A stretch of DNA of 64,000 nucleotides from Paraburkholderia piptadeniae (GCF_900007165.1 NZ_CYGY02000017.1:1-64000), one strand, 5' to 3'; positions 36,442-46,965 are shown, counted from the first letter of the stretch. A program made the numbers and translations. The notes: a model not told the origin generated them from the sequence alone.

Positions 36442-37950
36442 ATGACGACTCTTTCGGTGCGCAAATTCTTCGCGGCCGCAGTGCTGGTGGCTTGTCTGCC
36501 GTTCACGCCGCACACGGCGTCGGCGGCACCCGCTGCCAATCTGCCCGATTTCACCGATCTGGTCGACAAGGTCGGGCCGGCCGTCGTCAACATCCGCACG
36601 ACGGCGAAGGTCACCAGTTCGGCGCGCGGCTTGCCGCCCGGCATGGACGACGGCGACATGTCGGAGTTCTTCCGGCGTTTCTTCGGCATTCCGATGCCAA
36701 ACTCGCCACAATCGCCGGGCACGCCGAATTCGCCGAATTCGCCACGCGGTGGCAACAACGATCAGGACCAGTCGCCGGATGGCGGCGGCGACACCGAGCA
36801 GAACAGCGGCGTCGGCTCGGGCTTCATCCTGTCGCAGGATGGCTACGTGATGACGAATGCCCACGTGATCGACGACGCCGACACGATCTACGTCACGCTC
36901 ACCGACAAGCGCGAATTCAAGGCGAAGCTGATCGGCGTCGACGACCGCACGGACGTGGCCGTCGTGAAGATCAACGCGGCGAATCTGCCGACGGTGCCGA
37001 TCGGCGATTCGAACAAGGTGCGCGTCGGCGAATGGGTCGTCGCGATCGGCTCGCCGTTCGGCCTCGAAAACACGGTGACGGCGGGCATCGTCAGCGCGAA
37101 GGGCCGCGACACGGGTGACTATCTGCCGTTCATCCAGACGGACGTGGCCGTGAACCCGGGCAATTCGGGCGGTCCGCTGATCAACATGCAAGGCGAAGTG
37201 ATCGGCATCAACTCGCAGATCTACAGCCGCACGGGCGGCTTCATGGGCATTTCGTTCGCGATTCCGATCGACGAAGCGATGCGCGTGGCCGATCAGCTGA
37301 AGGCCTCGGGCAAGGTCGTGCGCGGCCGTATCGCCGTCGCGATCGGCGAAGTGACGAAGGACGTGGCAGATTCGCTCGGTCTGCCGAAGGCACAGGGCGC
37401 GCTCGTCAGCAGCGTCGAGCCGGGCGGACCCGCCGACAAGGCCGGCGTGCAGCCGGGCGACATCATCCTGAAGTTCAACGGCCATAACGTCGACACCGCG
37501 ACGGACCTGCCGCGCATGGTCGGCGATACGAAGCCGGGCACGAAGGCGACGATCACGGTTTGGCGCAAGGGCCAGACGCGCGACGTGCCCGTGACGGTCG
37601 CCGAAATGCAGCCTGACAAGACCGCGAAGGCCGAGCAAAAGAAGCCGCCCACGCCGAAGCCGCGCGCGTCGAACGCGCTGGGCGTCGCGGTCAGCGACAT
37701 TCCCGCCGACCAGTTGAAGTCGCTCAAGCTGCGCAACGGCGTGCAGGTCGACGCCGTCGACGGTCCGGCGGCGCGCGTCGGGTTGCAGCGTGGTGATCTC
37801 ATCCTGCGCATCGGCGACACGGATATCACGAGCGCGAAGCAGTTCGAAGAAGTGACCTCGCATCTCGATTCGTCGAAGATGGTCGCGCTGCTGGTTCGCC
37901 GTGGCGATAACACGCAGTTCGTGCCGATCCGCCCGCGCGCGGCGAAGTAA
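36442..37950 (+). CDS. mucD: DegP/MucD-family periplasmic serine protease
   Basis: A 502-residue HtrA protease-chaperone of the periplasm. A signal peptide ends near residue 28 (HTASA). The catalytic triad is His141 (TNAHVIDDA), Asp171 (DDRTDVAVVKI) and Ser242 (NPGNSGGPLIN). Two PDZ domains follow at about 300-385 and 415-495. Between the first strand and the catalytic core, residues about 84-120 form a Pro/Ser/Asn/Asp-rich stretch (PNSPQSPGTPNSPNSP) in the position of the Q-linker/LA loop. As in Pseudomonas, it is encoded with rpoE, rseA and rseB. Confidence 0.95.
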   Translation: MTTLSVRKFFAAAVLVACLPFTPHTASAAPAANLPDFTDLVDKVGPAVVNIRTTAKVTSSARGLPPGMDDGDMSEFFRRFFGIPMPNSPQSPGTPNSPNSPRGGNNDQDQSPDGGGDTEQNSGVGSGFILSQDGYVMTNAHVIDDADTIYVTLTDKREFKAKLIGVDDRTDVAVVKINAANLPTVPIGDSNKVRVGEWVVAIGSPFGLENTVTAGIVSAKGRDTGDYLPFIQTDVAVNPGNSGGPLINMQGEVIGINSQIYSRTGGFMGISFAIPIDEAMRVADQLKASGKVVRGRIAVAIGEVTKDVADSLGLPKAQGALVSSVEPGGPADKAGVQPGDIILKFNGHNVDTATDLPRMVGDTKPGTKATITVWRKGQTRDVPVTVAEMQPDKTAKAEQKKPPTPKPRASNALGVAVSDIPADQLKSLKLRNGVQVDAVDGPAARVGLQRGDLILRIGDTDITSAKQFEEVTSHLDSSKMVALLVRRGDNTQFVPIRPRAAK

Positions 37951-37955
37951 TCGAC

Positions 37956-38213
37956 GTGGCATCGCTGACGCTTTACGGACGCGCGTGGTGCCACCTCTGC
38001 GACGACATGCGCGCGGCGCTCGAGCCGTTGCTGGCCGAGTTCGGCGCGCATGTCGAAGTGATCGACATCGACGCGGATCCGTCGCTGGAAGCGCGCTACA
38101 ACGACTGGGTGCCCGTGCTGGTTCATGAGGGCGTCGAGTTGTGTCACTACCATCTCGACGAAGCGCGGGTGCGCGCGGCGCTAGCCGGTCATCGCGCTAC
38201 GCCGGCATGCTGA
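37956..38213 (+). CDS. Glutaredoxin-family (DUF836-like) thiol protein
   Basis: An 85-residue thioredoxin-fold protein starting at GTG five bases after mucD. The redox motif is Cys12-His-Leu-Cys15 in LYGRAWCHLCDDM, followed by the VIDIDADP strand and a conserved VPVLVHEG with the cis-Pro. It matches small glutaredoxin-like proteins often found between mucD and lepA in betaproteobacteria. It is cytoplasmic (no signal peptide); substrate unknown. Confidence 0.88.
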   Translation: MASLTLYGRAWCHLCDDMRAALEPLLAEFGAHVEVIDIDADPSLEARYNDWVPVLVHEGVELCHYHLDEARVRAALAGHRATPAC

Positions 38214-38348
38214 ACGGGGTCGCCGCGAGCGGCCAGCAGATGAGGCCGCGACAGTCGGCCAGAGAGCACGAATGACTCCCGCCGCCCGCAAGACGCGCCC
38301 GTCGACCCCCTTTTCGGCTAAAATAGACAAGTTTTTCACCTACTTACA

Positions 38349-38383
38349 AGGCGTGCTCCGCAATCGTCCGAGCGCGCCTTTTT
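38349..38383 (+). terminator. Terminator-like hairpin in the lepA leader
   Basis: AGGCGTGCTC pairs with GAGCGCGCCT (ten pairs, one G-T) around an 11-base loop and is followed by TTTTTC, ending 17 bases before lepA. A TAAAAT box lies at 38319-38324, so the hairpin may be inside the lepA transcript or end the mucD operon. Confidence 0.55.
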
Positions 38384-38400
38384 CGCTTGATCGGCACTGA

Positions 38401-40194
38401 ATGGATCATATTCGTAACTTTTCGATCATTGCGCACATCGACCATGGCAAGTCGACGCTCGCCGATCGCATCATCCAGATTTGCGGCGGTCTGTCGGACC
38501 GCGAAATGGAAGCACAGGTTCTCGACTCGATGGATCTCGAGCGCGAGCGCGGCATCACCATTAAGGCACAGACGGCCGCGCTGACGTACCGCGCGCGCGA
38601 CGGCAAGCTGTACAACCTCAACATGATCGACACGCCGGGGCACGTCGACTTCTCGTACGAAGTCAGCCGTTCGCTGTCCGCGTGCGAAGGCGCGCTGCTG
38701 GTCGTCGACGCGAGCCAGGGCGTCGAGGCGCAGACGGTCGCAAACTGCTACACCGCAATCGAACTGGGCGTCGAAGTGGTGCCCGTGCTCAACAAGATCG
38801 ATTTGCCCGCTGCGAATCCGGAAAACGCGATCGCCGAAATCGAGGACGTGATCGGCATCGACGCCACCGACGCCACGCCTTGCAGCGCGAAGACGGGCAT
38901 GGGCGTCGAGGACGTGCTCGAAGCGCTAATCGCGAAGGTGCCGCCGCCGAAGGGCGACGCGGACGAACCGCTGCAGGCGCTCATCATCGACTCGTGGTTC
39001 GACAACTATGTTGGCGTCGTGATGCTGGTGCGTATCGTCAACGGCACGCTGCGCCCGAAGGACCGCATTCGCCTGATGGCGACGGGCGCCGAATATCCTG
39101 TCGAGCACGTCGGCGTGTTTACGCCGAAGTCGAAGAATCTCGAATCGCTGTCGGCAGGGCAGGTGGGCTTCATCATCGCGGGCATCAAGGAACTGACGGC
39201 GGCGAAGGTCGGCGATACCGTCACGACCGTCAAGAATGCCGCGCCCGAGCCGCTGCCCGGCTTCAAGGAAGTGAAGCCACAGGTGTTCGCCGGCCTCTAT
39301 CCCGTCGAAGCGAATCAGTACGACGCGCTGCGAGAATCGCTGGAAAAGCTGAAGCTCAATGACGCATCGCTGATGTACGAGCCGGAAGTGTCTCAGGCAC
39401 TCGGCTTCGGCTTCCGCTGCGGCTTCCTCGGTCTGCTGCATATGGAGATCGTCCAGGAACGTCTCGAACGCGAGTTCGACATGGACCTGATCACCACCGC
39501 GCCGACCGTCGTGTACGAAGTCGTGCAGCGCGACGGCACGATCGTGATGGTCGAGAACCCGGCGAAGATGCCCGACCCGTCGAAGATCGAAGAGGTGCGC
39601 GAGCCGGTCGTCACCGTGAACCTGTACATGCCGCAAGACTACGTCGGCGCGGTGATTACGCTGTGTACGCAAAAGCGTGGCTTGCAGGTGAACATGCAGT
39701 ACCACGGCCGCCAGGTTCAGCTGACGTACGAAATCCCGATGGGCGAAATCGTGCTCGACTTCTTCGATCGCCTGAAGTCGGTGTCGCGCGGTTATGCGTC
39801 GATGGACTACGAGTTCAAGGAGTATCGCGCGTCGGATGTCGTGAAGGTCGACATGCTGATCAACGGCGACAAGGTCGATGCGCTGTCGGTGATCGTCCAC
39901 CGTTCGCAGAGCCAGTACCGCGGCCGGGAAGTGGCGGCGAAGATGCGCGAGATCATTCCGCGTCAGATGTACGACGTCGCGATTCAGGCTGCGATCGGCG
40001 CGCATATCATTGCGCGTGAGAACATCAAGGCGCTGCGTAAGAACGTTCTTGCCAAGTGTTATGGCGGCGACATTACGCGTAAGAAGAAGCTGTTGGAGAA
40101 ACAGAAGGAAGGTAAGAAGCGGATGAAGCAGGTCGGCTCCGTCGAGATTCCGCAAGAGGCCTTCCTGGCGATTCTGCGCGTCGAAGACAAATAA
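38401..40194 (+). CDS. lepA: Elongation factor 4 (LepA)
   Basis: A 597-residue translational GTPase, the usual LepA length. G1 is [14 protein letters not shown]2 lies in the [10 protein letters not shown] stretch, G3 is DTPGHVDF and G4 is NKIDLP. Domains II, III and V follow and the C-terminal LepA-specific domain contains [23 protein letters not shown]. LepA acts on the ribosome in translation/initiation under stress. It is followed by lepB 19 bases later, the classic lepAB operon, which then runs on into rnc-era-recO. Confidence 0.97.
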   Translation: MDHIRNFSIIAHIDHGKSTLADRIIQICGGLSDREMEAQVLDSMDLERERGITIKAQTAALTYRARDGKLYNLNMIDTPGHVDFSYEVSRSLSACEGALLVVDASQGVEAQTVANCYTAIELGVEVVPVLNKIDLPAANPENAIAEIEDVIGIDATDATPCSAKTGMGVEDVLEALIAKVPPPKGDADEPLQALIIDSWFDNYVGVVMLVRIVNGTLRPKDRIRLMATGAEYPVEHVGVFTPKSKNLESLSAGQVGFIIAGIKELTAAKVGDTVTTVKNAAPEPLPGFKEVKPQVFAGLYPVEANQYDALRESLEKLKLNDASLMYEPEVSQALGFGFRCGFLGLLHMEIVQERLEREFDMDLITTAPTVVYEVVQRDGTIVMVENPAKMPDPSKIEEVREPVVTVNLYMPQDYVGAVITLCTQKRGLQVNMQYHGRQVQLTYEIPMGEIVLDFFDRLKSVSRGYASMDYEFKEYRASDVVKVDMLINGDKVDALSVIVHRSQSQYRGREVAAKMREIIPRQMYDVAIQAAIGAHIIARENIKALRKNVLAKCYGGDITRKKKLLEKQKEGKKRMKQVGSVEIPQEAFLAILRVEDK

Positions 40195-40213
40195 GACTAA
40201 GAACTGGAACCCT

Positions 40214-41107
40214 ATGAATTTTGCGCTGATTCTTTTTGTGCTCGTGATCATTACGGGCGTGGCATGGGTCGCAGACAAACTGGTTTTCCTGCCGCAACGG
40301 CGCCGCGCGGCGGAGGCCGCCGTCGCCGAGTTCGACCGTCAGCAGGCGCGCATCGGCGAGCGTTTCGCCGATGAGAACGCGCCCGCCACGCGCGCGCACC
40401 TGCGTGAAGAAAAGCTCCGTCAGCCGTGGTGGCTCGAATACACGGCGAGCTTTTTCCCGGTGATTCTTGTTGTGTTCGTCGTGCGCTCGTTTGTCGTCGA
40501 GCCGTTCAAGATTCCGTCGGGCTCGATGGTGCCGACGCTGCTGGTCGGCGACTTCATTCTCGTGAACAAGTACGACTACGGCATTCGCCTGCCCATCGTG
40601 AATACGAAGATCACGGAGGGCCGTCCGCTGCAGCGTGGCGATATCGTCGTGTTCCGCTATCCGAAGGACGAGTCCGTCGACTACATCAAGCGCGTGATCG
40701 GTCTGCCGGGCGATGTCGTCGCGTATCAGGACAAGAAGCTCACGATCAACGGCAAGCCCGTTCCGGAAGCGCCGCTGCCCGATTACTTCGACGAAGAGCG
40801 CATCGGTTACGCGAAGCAGTTCGAAGAAGACATCGACGGCCGCAAGAACGCGATTCTCAACAATCCTGCCGTGCCGCCGTTCATCGTCGGCGCCGAAGAC
40901 TATCCGTATCGCGACAACTGCAGGTACGACGCGCAGGGCGTCGTGTGCAAGGTGCCGCCCGGCAACTACTTCATGATGGGCGACAACCGCGACAACAGCG
41001 CCGACAGCCGCTATTGGGGCTTCGCGCCGGACAAGAACATCGTTGGTCGCGCGTTCTTCATCTGGATGAACTTCAGCAATCTGAAGCGTATCGGCAGCTT
41101 CCATTGA
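40214..41107 (+). CDS. lepB: Signal peptidase I LepB
   Basis: A 297-residue inner-membrane protease that removes Sec signal peptides. Two N-terminal spans (residues about 3-22 and 78-95) flank a cytoplasmic loop with many charges. The catalytic Ser104 lies in KIPSGSMVPTL and the Lys159 general base in DYIKRVIGLPGD; box E is GDNRDNSADSRYWG. The arrangement lepA-lepB-rnc is universal in gammaproteobacteria and betaproteobacteria. A 175-base gap separates it from rnc. Confidence 0.96.
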   Translation: MNFALILFVLVIITGVAWVADKLVFLPQRRRAAEAAVAEFDRQQARIGERFADENAPATRAHLREEKLRQPWWLEYTASFFPVILVVFVVRSFVVEPFKIPSGSMVPTLLVGDFILVNKYDYGIRLPIVNTKITEGRPLQRGDIVVFRYPKDESVDYIKRVIGLPGDVVAYQDKKLTINGKPVPEAPLPDYFDEERIGYAKQFEEDIDGRKNAILNNPAVPPFIVGAEDYPYRDNCRYDAQGVVCKVPPGNYFMMGDNRDNSADSRYWGFAPDKNIVGRAFFIWMNFSNLKRIGSFH

Positions 41108-41282
41108 TTGCGCTTCGCGCGGCCCTATGCGGATGCGCATCTGAGCCGCGCAACACGTCGCGCACTGATCGCGACGTGTTATCACGCTACTTTAACAACG
41201 CGCGGTAACGTCGCTACAACACGCTTTTTCGGCGCCGGGGCCGCGTTTTCGCCCCGTGTGGCGCCCGCGTTATACTCTGCAC

Positions 41283-42650
41283 ATGCCCCTATCTCCGTTG
41301 GAAAGCCGTTTGCGCTACGAATTTCGCAATGCGGAATTGTTGCGCCAGGCTTTAACTCACCGCAGTCACAGTGCCACGCATAACGAGCGGCTGGAATTTC
41401 TCGGCGATTCCGTTCTGAACTGCGCGGTGGCCGCGCTATTGTTCCAACGTTTCGGCAAGCTCGACGAGGGCGATCTGTCCCGCGTTCGGGCGAATCTGGT
41501 CAAGCAGCAGTCGCTTTACGAAATCGCTCAGGCCCTGAATATTTCAGAAGGCTTGCGACTGGGGGAAGGCGAATTGCGCAGCGGCGGCTTCCGGCGCCCG
41601 TCCATATTGGCCGACGCGCTCGAGGCGATTCTCGGCGCGATCTTCCTGGACGGCGGCTTCGACGCCGCACAGACGGTCATCAAACGTCTTTATGTGCCGA
41701 TTCTCGACCACATCGATCCGCGCACGCTCGGCAAGGACGCCAAGACCTTGCTCCAGGAGTATCTGCAGGGCCACAAGATTCCGCTGCCCACCTATACCGT
41801 CGTCGCGACGCACGGTGCGGCGCACAATCAGCAATTCGAAGTCGAATGCACGGTGCCCAAGCTGGATGTGAAAGTGTCCGGTTCCGGCGCGAGCCGCCGT
41901 GCTGCCGAACAGGCGGCGGCGAAAAAAGCGCTCGACGAAGTGATGGCGGCGGCGCCTTCCATGGTTGCCAAGCCGAAGCGCTCGAAAGGCGCGCGAGCGG
42001 CGGCCAAAGCCGAGGCGGAAATCGTGCCAGGCGTGACGGGCGTGCAGGCGGCGCTCGATCTGCGTGCACCGGATCATCGCAAGGCCGAACGTACTGCGCG
42101 CGGCGACACGAAGCCGGCGTCGCCGGATGTGCCGTCCGCCGGCCAGGCCGCCGCGGCTGCGCCGCTGGCCGTGATCCGCGCGGCGCACGTCGAATACAGT
42201 CAGGAGGCGGCCGACAAGACGGAGCGCGCCGATAAGGCCGAGCGTCCAGCGCGGGCAACCGATAAGCCCGTCGAGAAGCCCGTCGTCGAAAAGCCCGCTT
42301 CCGAAAAGTCCGCGCAGGAAAAAGGAACGCAGGATCGGGCAGCCCAGGAAAAGGGCGAAAAGGTCGAAAGGACAGACAAGGCCGCCGACAAACCGGAAAC
42401 CGTTGTGCGGCTTCCCGAACGCCAGCCGTCCGACAAGCCCGAAGCCCAGGCGCGCCCCGTCGAAAAGCCGGCTGAAAAGCCCGCCGAAAAATCCGCAGAC
42501 AAGCCAGCCGACAAGCTCGACCCCAATCCCCGCGGCCCCGACAAGTCCGCGTCGCGTGCTCGCGAGGCCGCGCCTGGCGCGGGCGCGACCGATCTCGAAC
42601 CCGGCGTCGCCGGCGCGGTGCAAACGCGCGTGGCCGATGCCGGTCATTGA
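41283..42650 (+). CDS. rnc: Ribonuclease III with long low-complexity C-terminal extension
   Basis: A 455-residue double-strand-specific endoribonuclease (rRNA processing, RNA decay). Residues 1 to about 145 are the catalytic domain, with the signature [11 protein letters not shown] (35-45) and [15 protein letters not shown]. Residues about 155-220 are the double-stranded RNA-binding domain ([19 protein letters not shown] through [17 protein letters not shown]). The remaining 230 residues are an extension of Lys, Glu, Pro and Ala with EKP/DKP-like units, twice the size of E. coli RNase III. Start at [10 protein letters not shown] by family alignment; the frame opens nine codons earlier. era follows 61 bases later. 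Confidence 0.95.
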   Translation: MPLSPLESRLRYEFRNAELLRQALTHRSHSATHNERLEFLGDSVLNCAVAALLFQRFGKLDEGDLSRVRANLVKQQSLYEIAQALNISEGLRLGEGELRSGGFRRPSILADALEAILGAIFLDGGFDAAQTVIKRLYVPILDHIDPRTLGKDAKTLLQEYLQGHKIPLPTYTVVATHGAAHNQQFEVECTVPKLDVKVSGSGASRRAAEQAAAKKALDEVMAAAPSMVAKPKRSKGARAAAKAEAEIVPGVTGVQAALDLRAPDHRKAERTARGDTKPASPDVPSAGQAAAAAPLAVIRAAHVEYSQEAADKTERADKAERPARATDKPVEKPVVEKPASEKSAQEKGTQDRAAQEKGEKVERTDKAADKPETVVRLPERQPSDKPEAQARPVEKPAEKPAEKSADKPADKLDPNPRGPDKSASRAREAAPGAGATDLEPGVAGAVQTRVADAGH

Positions 42651-42711
42651 ACGCAATCCGACGTGAACGCGCCCTCACCGCGCGTCCACACGAACCTGCC
42701 GTAGTCCGAAT

Positions 42712-43611
42712 ATGAACGCTTCCACTTCCACTGGTTTTCGTTGCGGCATGGTCGCGATCGTTGGCCGCCCGAACGTCGGCAAATCGACGCTGATGAACGC
42801 ACTTGTCGGCCAGAAGGTCAGCATCACGTCGCGCAAGGCGCAGACGACCCGCCATCGCATCACGGGCATCAACACGCACGACGACGCGCAGTACATCTTC
42901 GTCGATACGCCCGGCTTCCAGACGCGCCATAGCGGCGCGCTGAACCGGTCGCTGAATCGCGCGGTGACGTCGACGCTGACATCCGTCGATGCCGTGCTTT
43001 TCGTCATCGAGGCCGGCCGCTTCGGCCCCGACGACCAGAAAGTGCTCGACCTCGTTCCCGCCTCGGCGCCGACGCTGCTTATCGCGAACAAGCTCGATCG
43101 CGTGGGCGACAAGGATTCGCTGTTCCCGTTCATGCAGCAAATGAGCGCGCTGCGCGAGTTCAAGGAAATCGTGCCGCTGTCGGCGAAGAATCCCGACGAC
43201 ATCAAGCGCCTGTTGTCGACCGTCAAGCCATACCTGCCCGAAGGCGAGCCGGTCTACGGCGAAGACGACCTGACCGATCGCAGCGAGCGCTTCCTTGCCG
43301 CCGAAATCCTGCGCGAAAAAGTGTTCCGCTGGACGGGCGACGAGTTGCCGTACACGAGCACCGTGCTGATCGACAAGTTCGAGACGGAAGGGCGCTTGCG
43401 CCGCATCTTCGCGACGATTCTCGTCGAGCGCGATTCGCACAAGGCGATGATCATCGGCCAGAAGGGCGCGAAGCTGAAGCAGATCAGCACGGAAGCGCGC
43501 ATCGACATGGAGAAGCTGTTCGATGGCCCCGTGTATCTGGAGACGTTCATCAAGGTGAAGAGTGGCTGGGCCGACAACGAAGCCGGACTCCGCGCCTATG
43601 GTTACGAATGA
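42712..43611 (+). CDS. era: GTPase Era
   Basis: A 299-residue GTPase that aids 16S rRNA maturation and 30S assembly. The G1 motif GRPNVGKS lies at residues 18-25, G3 is DTPGF, G4 is NKLDR, and the C-terminal KH domain (about 210-290) contains [16 protein letters not shown], which binds the 3' end of 16S rRNA. Second gene after rnc in the universal rnc-era pair; recO overlaps its end. Confidence 0.97.
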   Translation: MNASTSTGFRCGMVAIVGRPNVGKSTLMNALVGQKVSITSRKAQTTRHRITGINTHDDAQYIFVDTPGFQTRHSGALNRSLNRAVTSTLTSVDAVLFVIEAGRFGPDDQKVLDLVPASAPTLLIANKLDRVGDKDSLFPFMQQMSALREFKEIVPLSAKNPDDIKRLLSTVKPYLPEGEPVYGEDDLTDRSERFLAAEILREKVFRWTGDELPYTSTVLIDKFETEGRLRRIFATILVERDSHKAMIIGQKGAKLKQISTEARIDMEKLFDGPVYLETFIKVKSGWADNEAGLRAYGYE

Positions 43612-44638
43612 CGGCGCAACGAGCCCCCAATCTGACGCGTGGATGACGCTGCCGAACGACGCCAACCCGGAAGCCGATCACGCCGCCGTCGCGCGCACAC
43701 ACAGCGGCGAGTCTGAGCCGTCTGCGTCGTCGGCAATGCCCGGACGCGCGAAGCCGGTGCGCACGGTAAAACGCAGCAGTGCCGGCCCTCGTCGCGCTGT
43801 CTCGCGCACCGCGAGCGACAACGACATTGAAGAAAACGCCGACGACTACGGCGTGTCCGATCAACCGCCGCGCAAGACGACCGCACGCCGCGCGCCTTCG
43901 CGCGTGCCGCGTGCGCCGGCATCCGAATTCCGTATCGCCGAGCAGCCCGCATTTGTGCTGCACAGCTATCCGTATCGAGAGACGAGCCTGATCATCGATG
44001 TGCTGTCGCGCGACCACGGGCGCATCGCACTCGTCGCGAAGGGCGCGAAGCGTCCGCACTCCGCGCTGCGCGGCGTGCTGCAGACGTTCCAGCCGCTGTC
44101 GCTCGCATGGTCCGGCAAGTCGGAAATGCGCACGCTGACAGGAGCGGAGTGGGTCGGCGGAATGCTGCCGCTCACGGGCGACGCGCTCCTGTGCGGGTTC
44201 TATGTGAACGAACTGCTCGTCAAGTTTCTCGCGCGCGAAGATCCGCATCCGCAACTGTTCCATCACTATGTCGTCACGCTGACGCGCCTCGCGCACGACG
44301 AACCGCCCGTGCAGGTGCTGCGTTCGTTCGAGCGCGTGCTGCTGCGCGAAACCGGCTATGCGATGTCTCTCAACCGCACGGTGACGCGCAAAGCCGTTGT
44401 GCCCGACGGGCGCTATGTGTTCGATCCCGAGCGCGGCGTGCGCGAAGTATCGGACGATGTTCCTTCGAACTGGCCTGTCATCAGCGGTCAAACCTTGCTC
44501 GACATGGAGCAGGACGATTACCATCGAGCGCAGACCGTCGCGCAAAGCAAGACGCTGATGCGCTTTTTGCTCAACACCTATCTGGGCGGCACGCCCCTCG
44601 CGACGCGCCAGATTCTGATCGATCTGCAGAACCTATGA
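43598..44638 (+). CDS. recO: DNA repair protein RecO with disordered N-terminal extension
   Basis: A 346-residue RecO, which loads RecA onto SSB-coated DNA with RecR in the RecFOR pathway. The OB-fold core begins near residue 112 ([44 protein letters not shown]), preceded by a basic, Ser/Ala/Arg-rich extension. The middle and C-terminal helical parts continue to [16 protein letters not shown]. No CxxC zinc motif is present; the protein has only one Cys. Start is uncertain: ATG 43598 overlaps era by 14 bases, and an ATG at 43643 would shorten the extension. Its stop overlaps pdxJ (ATGA). Confidence 0.88.
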   Translation: MVTNDGATSPQSDAWMTLPNDANPEADHAAVARTHSGESEPSASSAMPGRAKPVRTVKRSSAGPRRAVSRTASDNDIEENADDYGVSDQPPRKTTARRAPSRVPRAPASEFRIAEQPAFVLHSYPYRETSLIIDVLSRDHGRIALVAKGAKRPHSALRGVLQTFQPLSLAWSGKSEMRTLTGAEWVGGMLPLTGDALLCGFYVNELLVKFLAREDPHPQLFHHYVVTLTRLAHDEPPVQVLRSFERVLLRETGYAMSLNRTVTRKAVVPDGRYVFDPERGVREVSDDVPSNWPVISGQTLLDMEQDDYHRAQTVAQSKTLMRFLLNTYLGGTPLATRQILIDLQNL

Positions 44639-45399
44639 GCTTCTTTCTGACTTCCCCGAATGTGATCGACCTGGGCGTGAACATCGATCATGTCGCCACG
44701 CTGCGCAACGCGCGCGGCACGTCATACCCCGATCCCGTGCGCGCGGCGCTCCAGGCGGAAGAAGCGGGCGCCGATGCCATCACGCTGCATCTGCGCGAAG
44801 ACCGCCGCCATATCGTCGATGCCGACGTGCGCGCGCTGCGGCCGCAATTGAAGACGCGCATGAACCTAGAGTGCGCGGTCACGAAGGAGATGCTCGATAT
44901 CGCGTGCGAAGTGCAACCGCACGATGTGTGCCTCGTGCCGGAAAAGCGCCAGGAGCTGACGACGGAAGGCGGGCTCGACGTCGCCGGCCATTTCGAAGCG
45001 GTGCGGGCCGCATGCAAGCAACTGGCCGATGCAGGCTCGCGCGTATCGCTCTTCATCGACGCCGACGAAACGCAGATTCGCGCCGCGCACGAAGCGGGCG
45101 CGCCCGTCATCGAGCTGCACACGGGCGCTTACGCGGACGCACACGAACCGAATGAGCAGCAGCGCGAGTACGAGCGCATCGTGCGCGGCGTGGAGTTCGG
45201 CGCGTCGCTGGGCCTGAAGGTGAATGCGGGCCACGGCCTGCACTACACGAACGTCCAGCAGATCGCGGCGATCGAAGGCATCGTCGAACTCAATATCGGC
45301 CACGCGATCGTCGCGCATGCGATCTTCGCGGGCTGGGACAACGCCGTGCGCGAGATGAAGGCGATCATGGTCGCCGCGCGTCTCGCGGCGCGCTCATAA
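44635..45399 (+). CDS. pdxJ: Pyridoxine 5'-phosphate synthase PdxJ
   Basis: A 254-residue TIM-barrel enzyme that condenses 1-deoxyxylulose 5-phosphate with 3-amino-2-oxopropyl phosphate in DXP-dependent vitamin B6 synthesis. Signature: [53 protein letters not shown], and the late GHGLHYTNV and [12 protein letters not shown]. The start is the ATG overlapping the recO stop. acpS follows 35 bases later, as in most proteobacteria. Confidence 0.96.
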   Translation: MSFFLTSPNVIDLGVNIDHVATLRNARGTSYPDPVRAALQAEEAGADAITLHLREDRRHIVDADVRALRPQLKTRMNLECAVTKEMLDIACEVQPHDVCLVPEKRQELTTEGGLDVAGHFEAVRAACKQLADAGSRVSLFIDADETQIRAAHEAGAPVIELHTGAYADAHEPNEQQREYERIVRGVEFGASLGLKVNAGHGLHYTNVQQIAAIEGIVELNIGHAIVAHAIFAGWDNAVREMKAIMVAARLAARS

Positions 45400-45434
45400 A
45401 CGACACGCAACGACACAATAGCGGCGGCACGCAT

Positions 45435-45842
45435 ATGGCGATCTACGGCATCGGCACCGACATCGTTCAGGTGAGCCGCGTCGCGGCGGTGATGGAGCGC
45501 ACCAACGGGCGCTTCGCCGAGAAAGTGCTCGGACCCGAAGAGCTGCGCATCTATCAGGCGCGCAACGCGCGCTCGCAGGCGCGCGGGCTTGCGTTTCTCG
45601 CGACGCGCTTTTCCGTCAAGGAAGCGTTCTCGAAGGCGATCGGACTCGGCATGCGCTGGCCGATGACCTGGCGCACGCTGCAGACGCTCAACGAAGCGAG
45701 CGGCCGTCCCGTCTGCGTGGCGTCCGGAGAACTCGCCGAGTGGCTCGCGGAACGCGGGATCACGTCGCAAGTCACACTGTCCGACGAGCGCGATTACGCG
45801 GTGTCGTTCGTGATCGCCGAAACGGCCGATCGTTCCGTCTGA
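45435..45842 (+). CDS. acpS: Holo-ACP synthase AcpS
   Basis: A 135-residue phosphopantetheinyl transferase that converts apo-ACP to holo-ACP using CoA. The metal-binding Asp9 lies in [13 protein letters not shown] and Glu63 in [14 protein letters not shown], the two canonical motifs. Its substrate AcpP is encoded in the same window at 31570-31809. Cotranscribed with pdxJ, and followed by nagZ after 64 bases. Confidence 0.95.
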   Translation: MAIYGIGTDIVQVSRVAAVMERTNGRFAEKVLGPEELRIYQARNARSQARGLAFLATRFSVKEAFSKAIGLGMRWPMTWRTLQTLNEASGRPVCVASGELAEWLAERGITSQVTLSDERDYAVSFVIAETADRSV

Positions 45843-45906
45843 TTACCCCGACGCGGTGCGAGCGCGCAAGCGGCGCCGCGGTCTTTCCCTTTTTCTCATA
45901 GACCCG

Positions 45907-46938
45907 ATGAAACTGACTCCTGGCCCGGTGATGCTCGACGTGGTTGGCAAGACGCTGAACGCTGACGACGAGCGCCGCCTCGCTCATCCGATGACGGGTG
46001 GCGTGATCCTCTTCGCGCGTCATTTCGAAAGCCGTGCGCAACTCGTCGCGCTGACGGAAGCGATCCGCGACGTGCGCGACGATCTGCTGATCGCCGTCGA
46101 TCACGAAGGCGGGCGCGTGCAGCGCTTTCGCACCGATGGATTCACCGTGCTGCCGTCGATGGGCAAGCTCGGCGCGCTGTGGGACGACGACGTGCTGCAC
46201 GCGACCAAGGTGACAACGGCCGTCGGCTATATCCTCGCGTCGGAGTTGCGCGCGTGCGGCATCGACATGAGCTTCACGCCCGTGCTCGATCTGAACTATG
46301 GCAACTCGCAGGTGATCGGCGATCGCGCGTTCCATCGCGATCCTCGCGTCGTCACGCTGCTCGCGAAGAGCCTCAATCACGGACTCGCGCTCGCGGGCAT
46401 GGCGAATTGCGGCAAGCACTTTCCGGGTCACGGATTCGCGTCGGCGGATTCGCACCACGCGGTGCCCGTCGACGAACGCACGCTCGACGAGATCCTCAAG
46501 GAGGACGTCGCGCCGTATGACTGGCTCGGCTTGTCGCTGGCGTCAGTGCTGCCGGGGCATGTGATCTATCCGAAGGTCGACAGCAAGCCGGCCGGCTTTT
46601 CCCGCGTGTGGGTCCAGGACATCCTGCGCAAGAAGCTGCGCTTCGAAGGCGCGGTCTTCAGCGACGATCTGTCGATGGAAGCCGCGCGCCAGGGCGGCAC
46701 GCTGACGGAAGCCGCGACGGCGGCGCTCGAAGCAGGCGTCGACATGGTGCTGATCTGCAACCAGCCGGACGAAGCGGGGAAGGTGCTCGATGCGCTGCGC
46801 TTCACGCAATCGAAGGAGTCGAAGCGCCGCCTGAAGCGGATGCGTCCGCGCGGCAAGGGGTTGTCGTGGGAGAAGCTCGCCGCCGAGCCGCAGTATCAGC
46901 AGGCTCAGGCGCTGTTGCGCGCGGTGTTCGCTTCCTGA
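45907..46938 (+). CDS. nagZ: Beta-N-acetylhexosaminidase NagZ
   Basis: A 343-residue GH3-family cytoplasmic enzyme that removes GlcNAc from 1,6-anhydro-muropeptides in peptidoglycan recycling; its product can feed AmpC induction. Seen: MTGGVILFARHFESR, AVDHEGGRVQRFR, the GKHFPGHG motif with the catalytic His region, and VFSDDLSMEAARQGG with the Asp nucleophile. The start MKLTPGPVMLD is chosen because the upstream open stretch is unlike the family. A 10-bp terminator follows. Confidence 0.95.
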   Translation: MKLTPGPVMLDVVGKTLNADDERRLAHPMTGGVILFARHFESRAQLVALTEAIRDVRDDLLIAVDHEGGRVQRFRTDGFTVLPSMGKLGALWDDDVLHATKVTTAVGYILASELRACGIDMSFTPVLDLNYGNSQVIGDRAFHRDPRVVTLLAKSLNHGLALAGMANCGKHFPGHGFASADSHHAVPVDERTLDEILKEDVAPYDWLGLSLASVLPGHVIYPKVDSKPAGFSRVWVQDILRKKLRFEGAVFSDDLSMEAARQGGTLTEAATAALEAGVDMVLICNQPDEAGKVLDALRFTQSKESKRRLKRMRPRGKGLSWEKLAAEPQYQQAQALLRAVFAS

Positions 46939-46965
46939 CTGGAAGCGTACGCAGGGGGCGAATGC

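Noticed and set aside
42201..42540. Repetitive coding stretch in the rnc tail that looks like a short tandem array or CRISPR
   Set aside because: The units vary in length and sequence and stay in frame; it is a low-complexity protein region with no spacer-like diversity.
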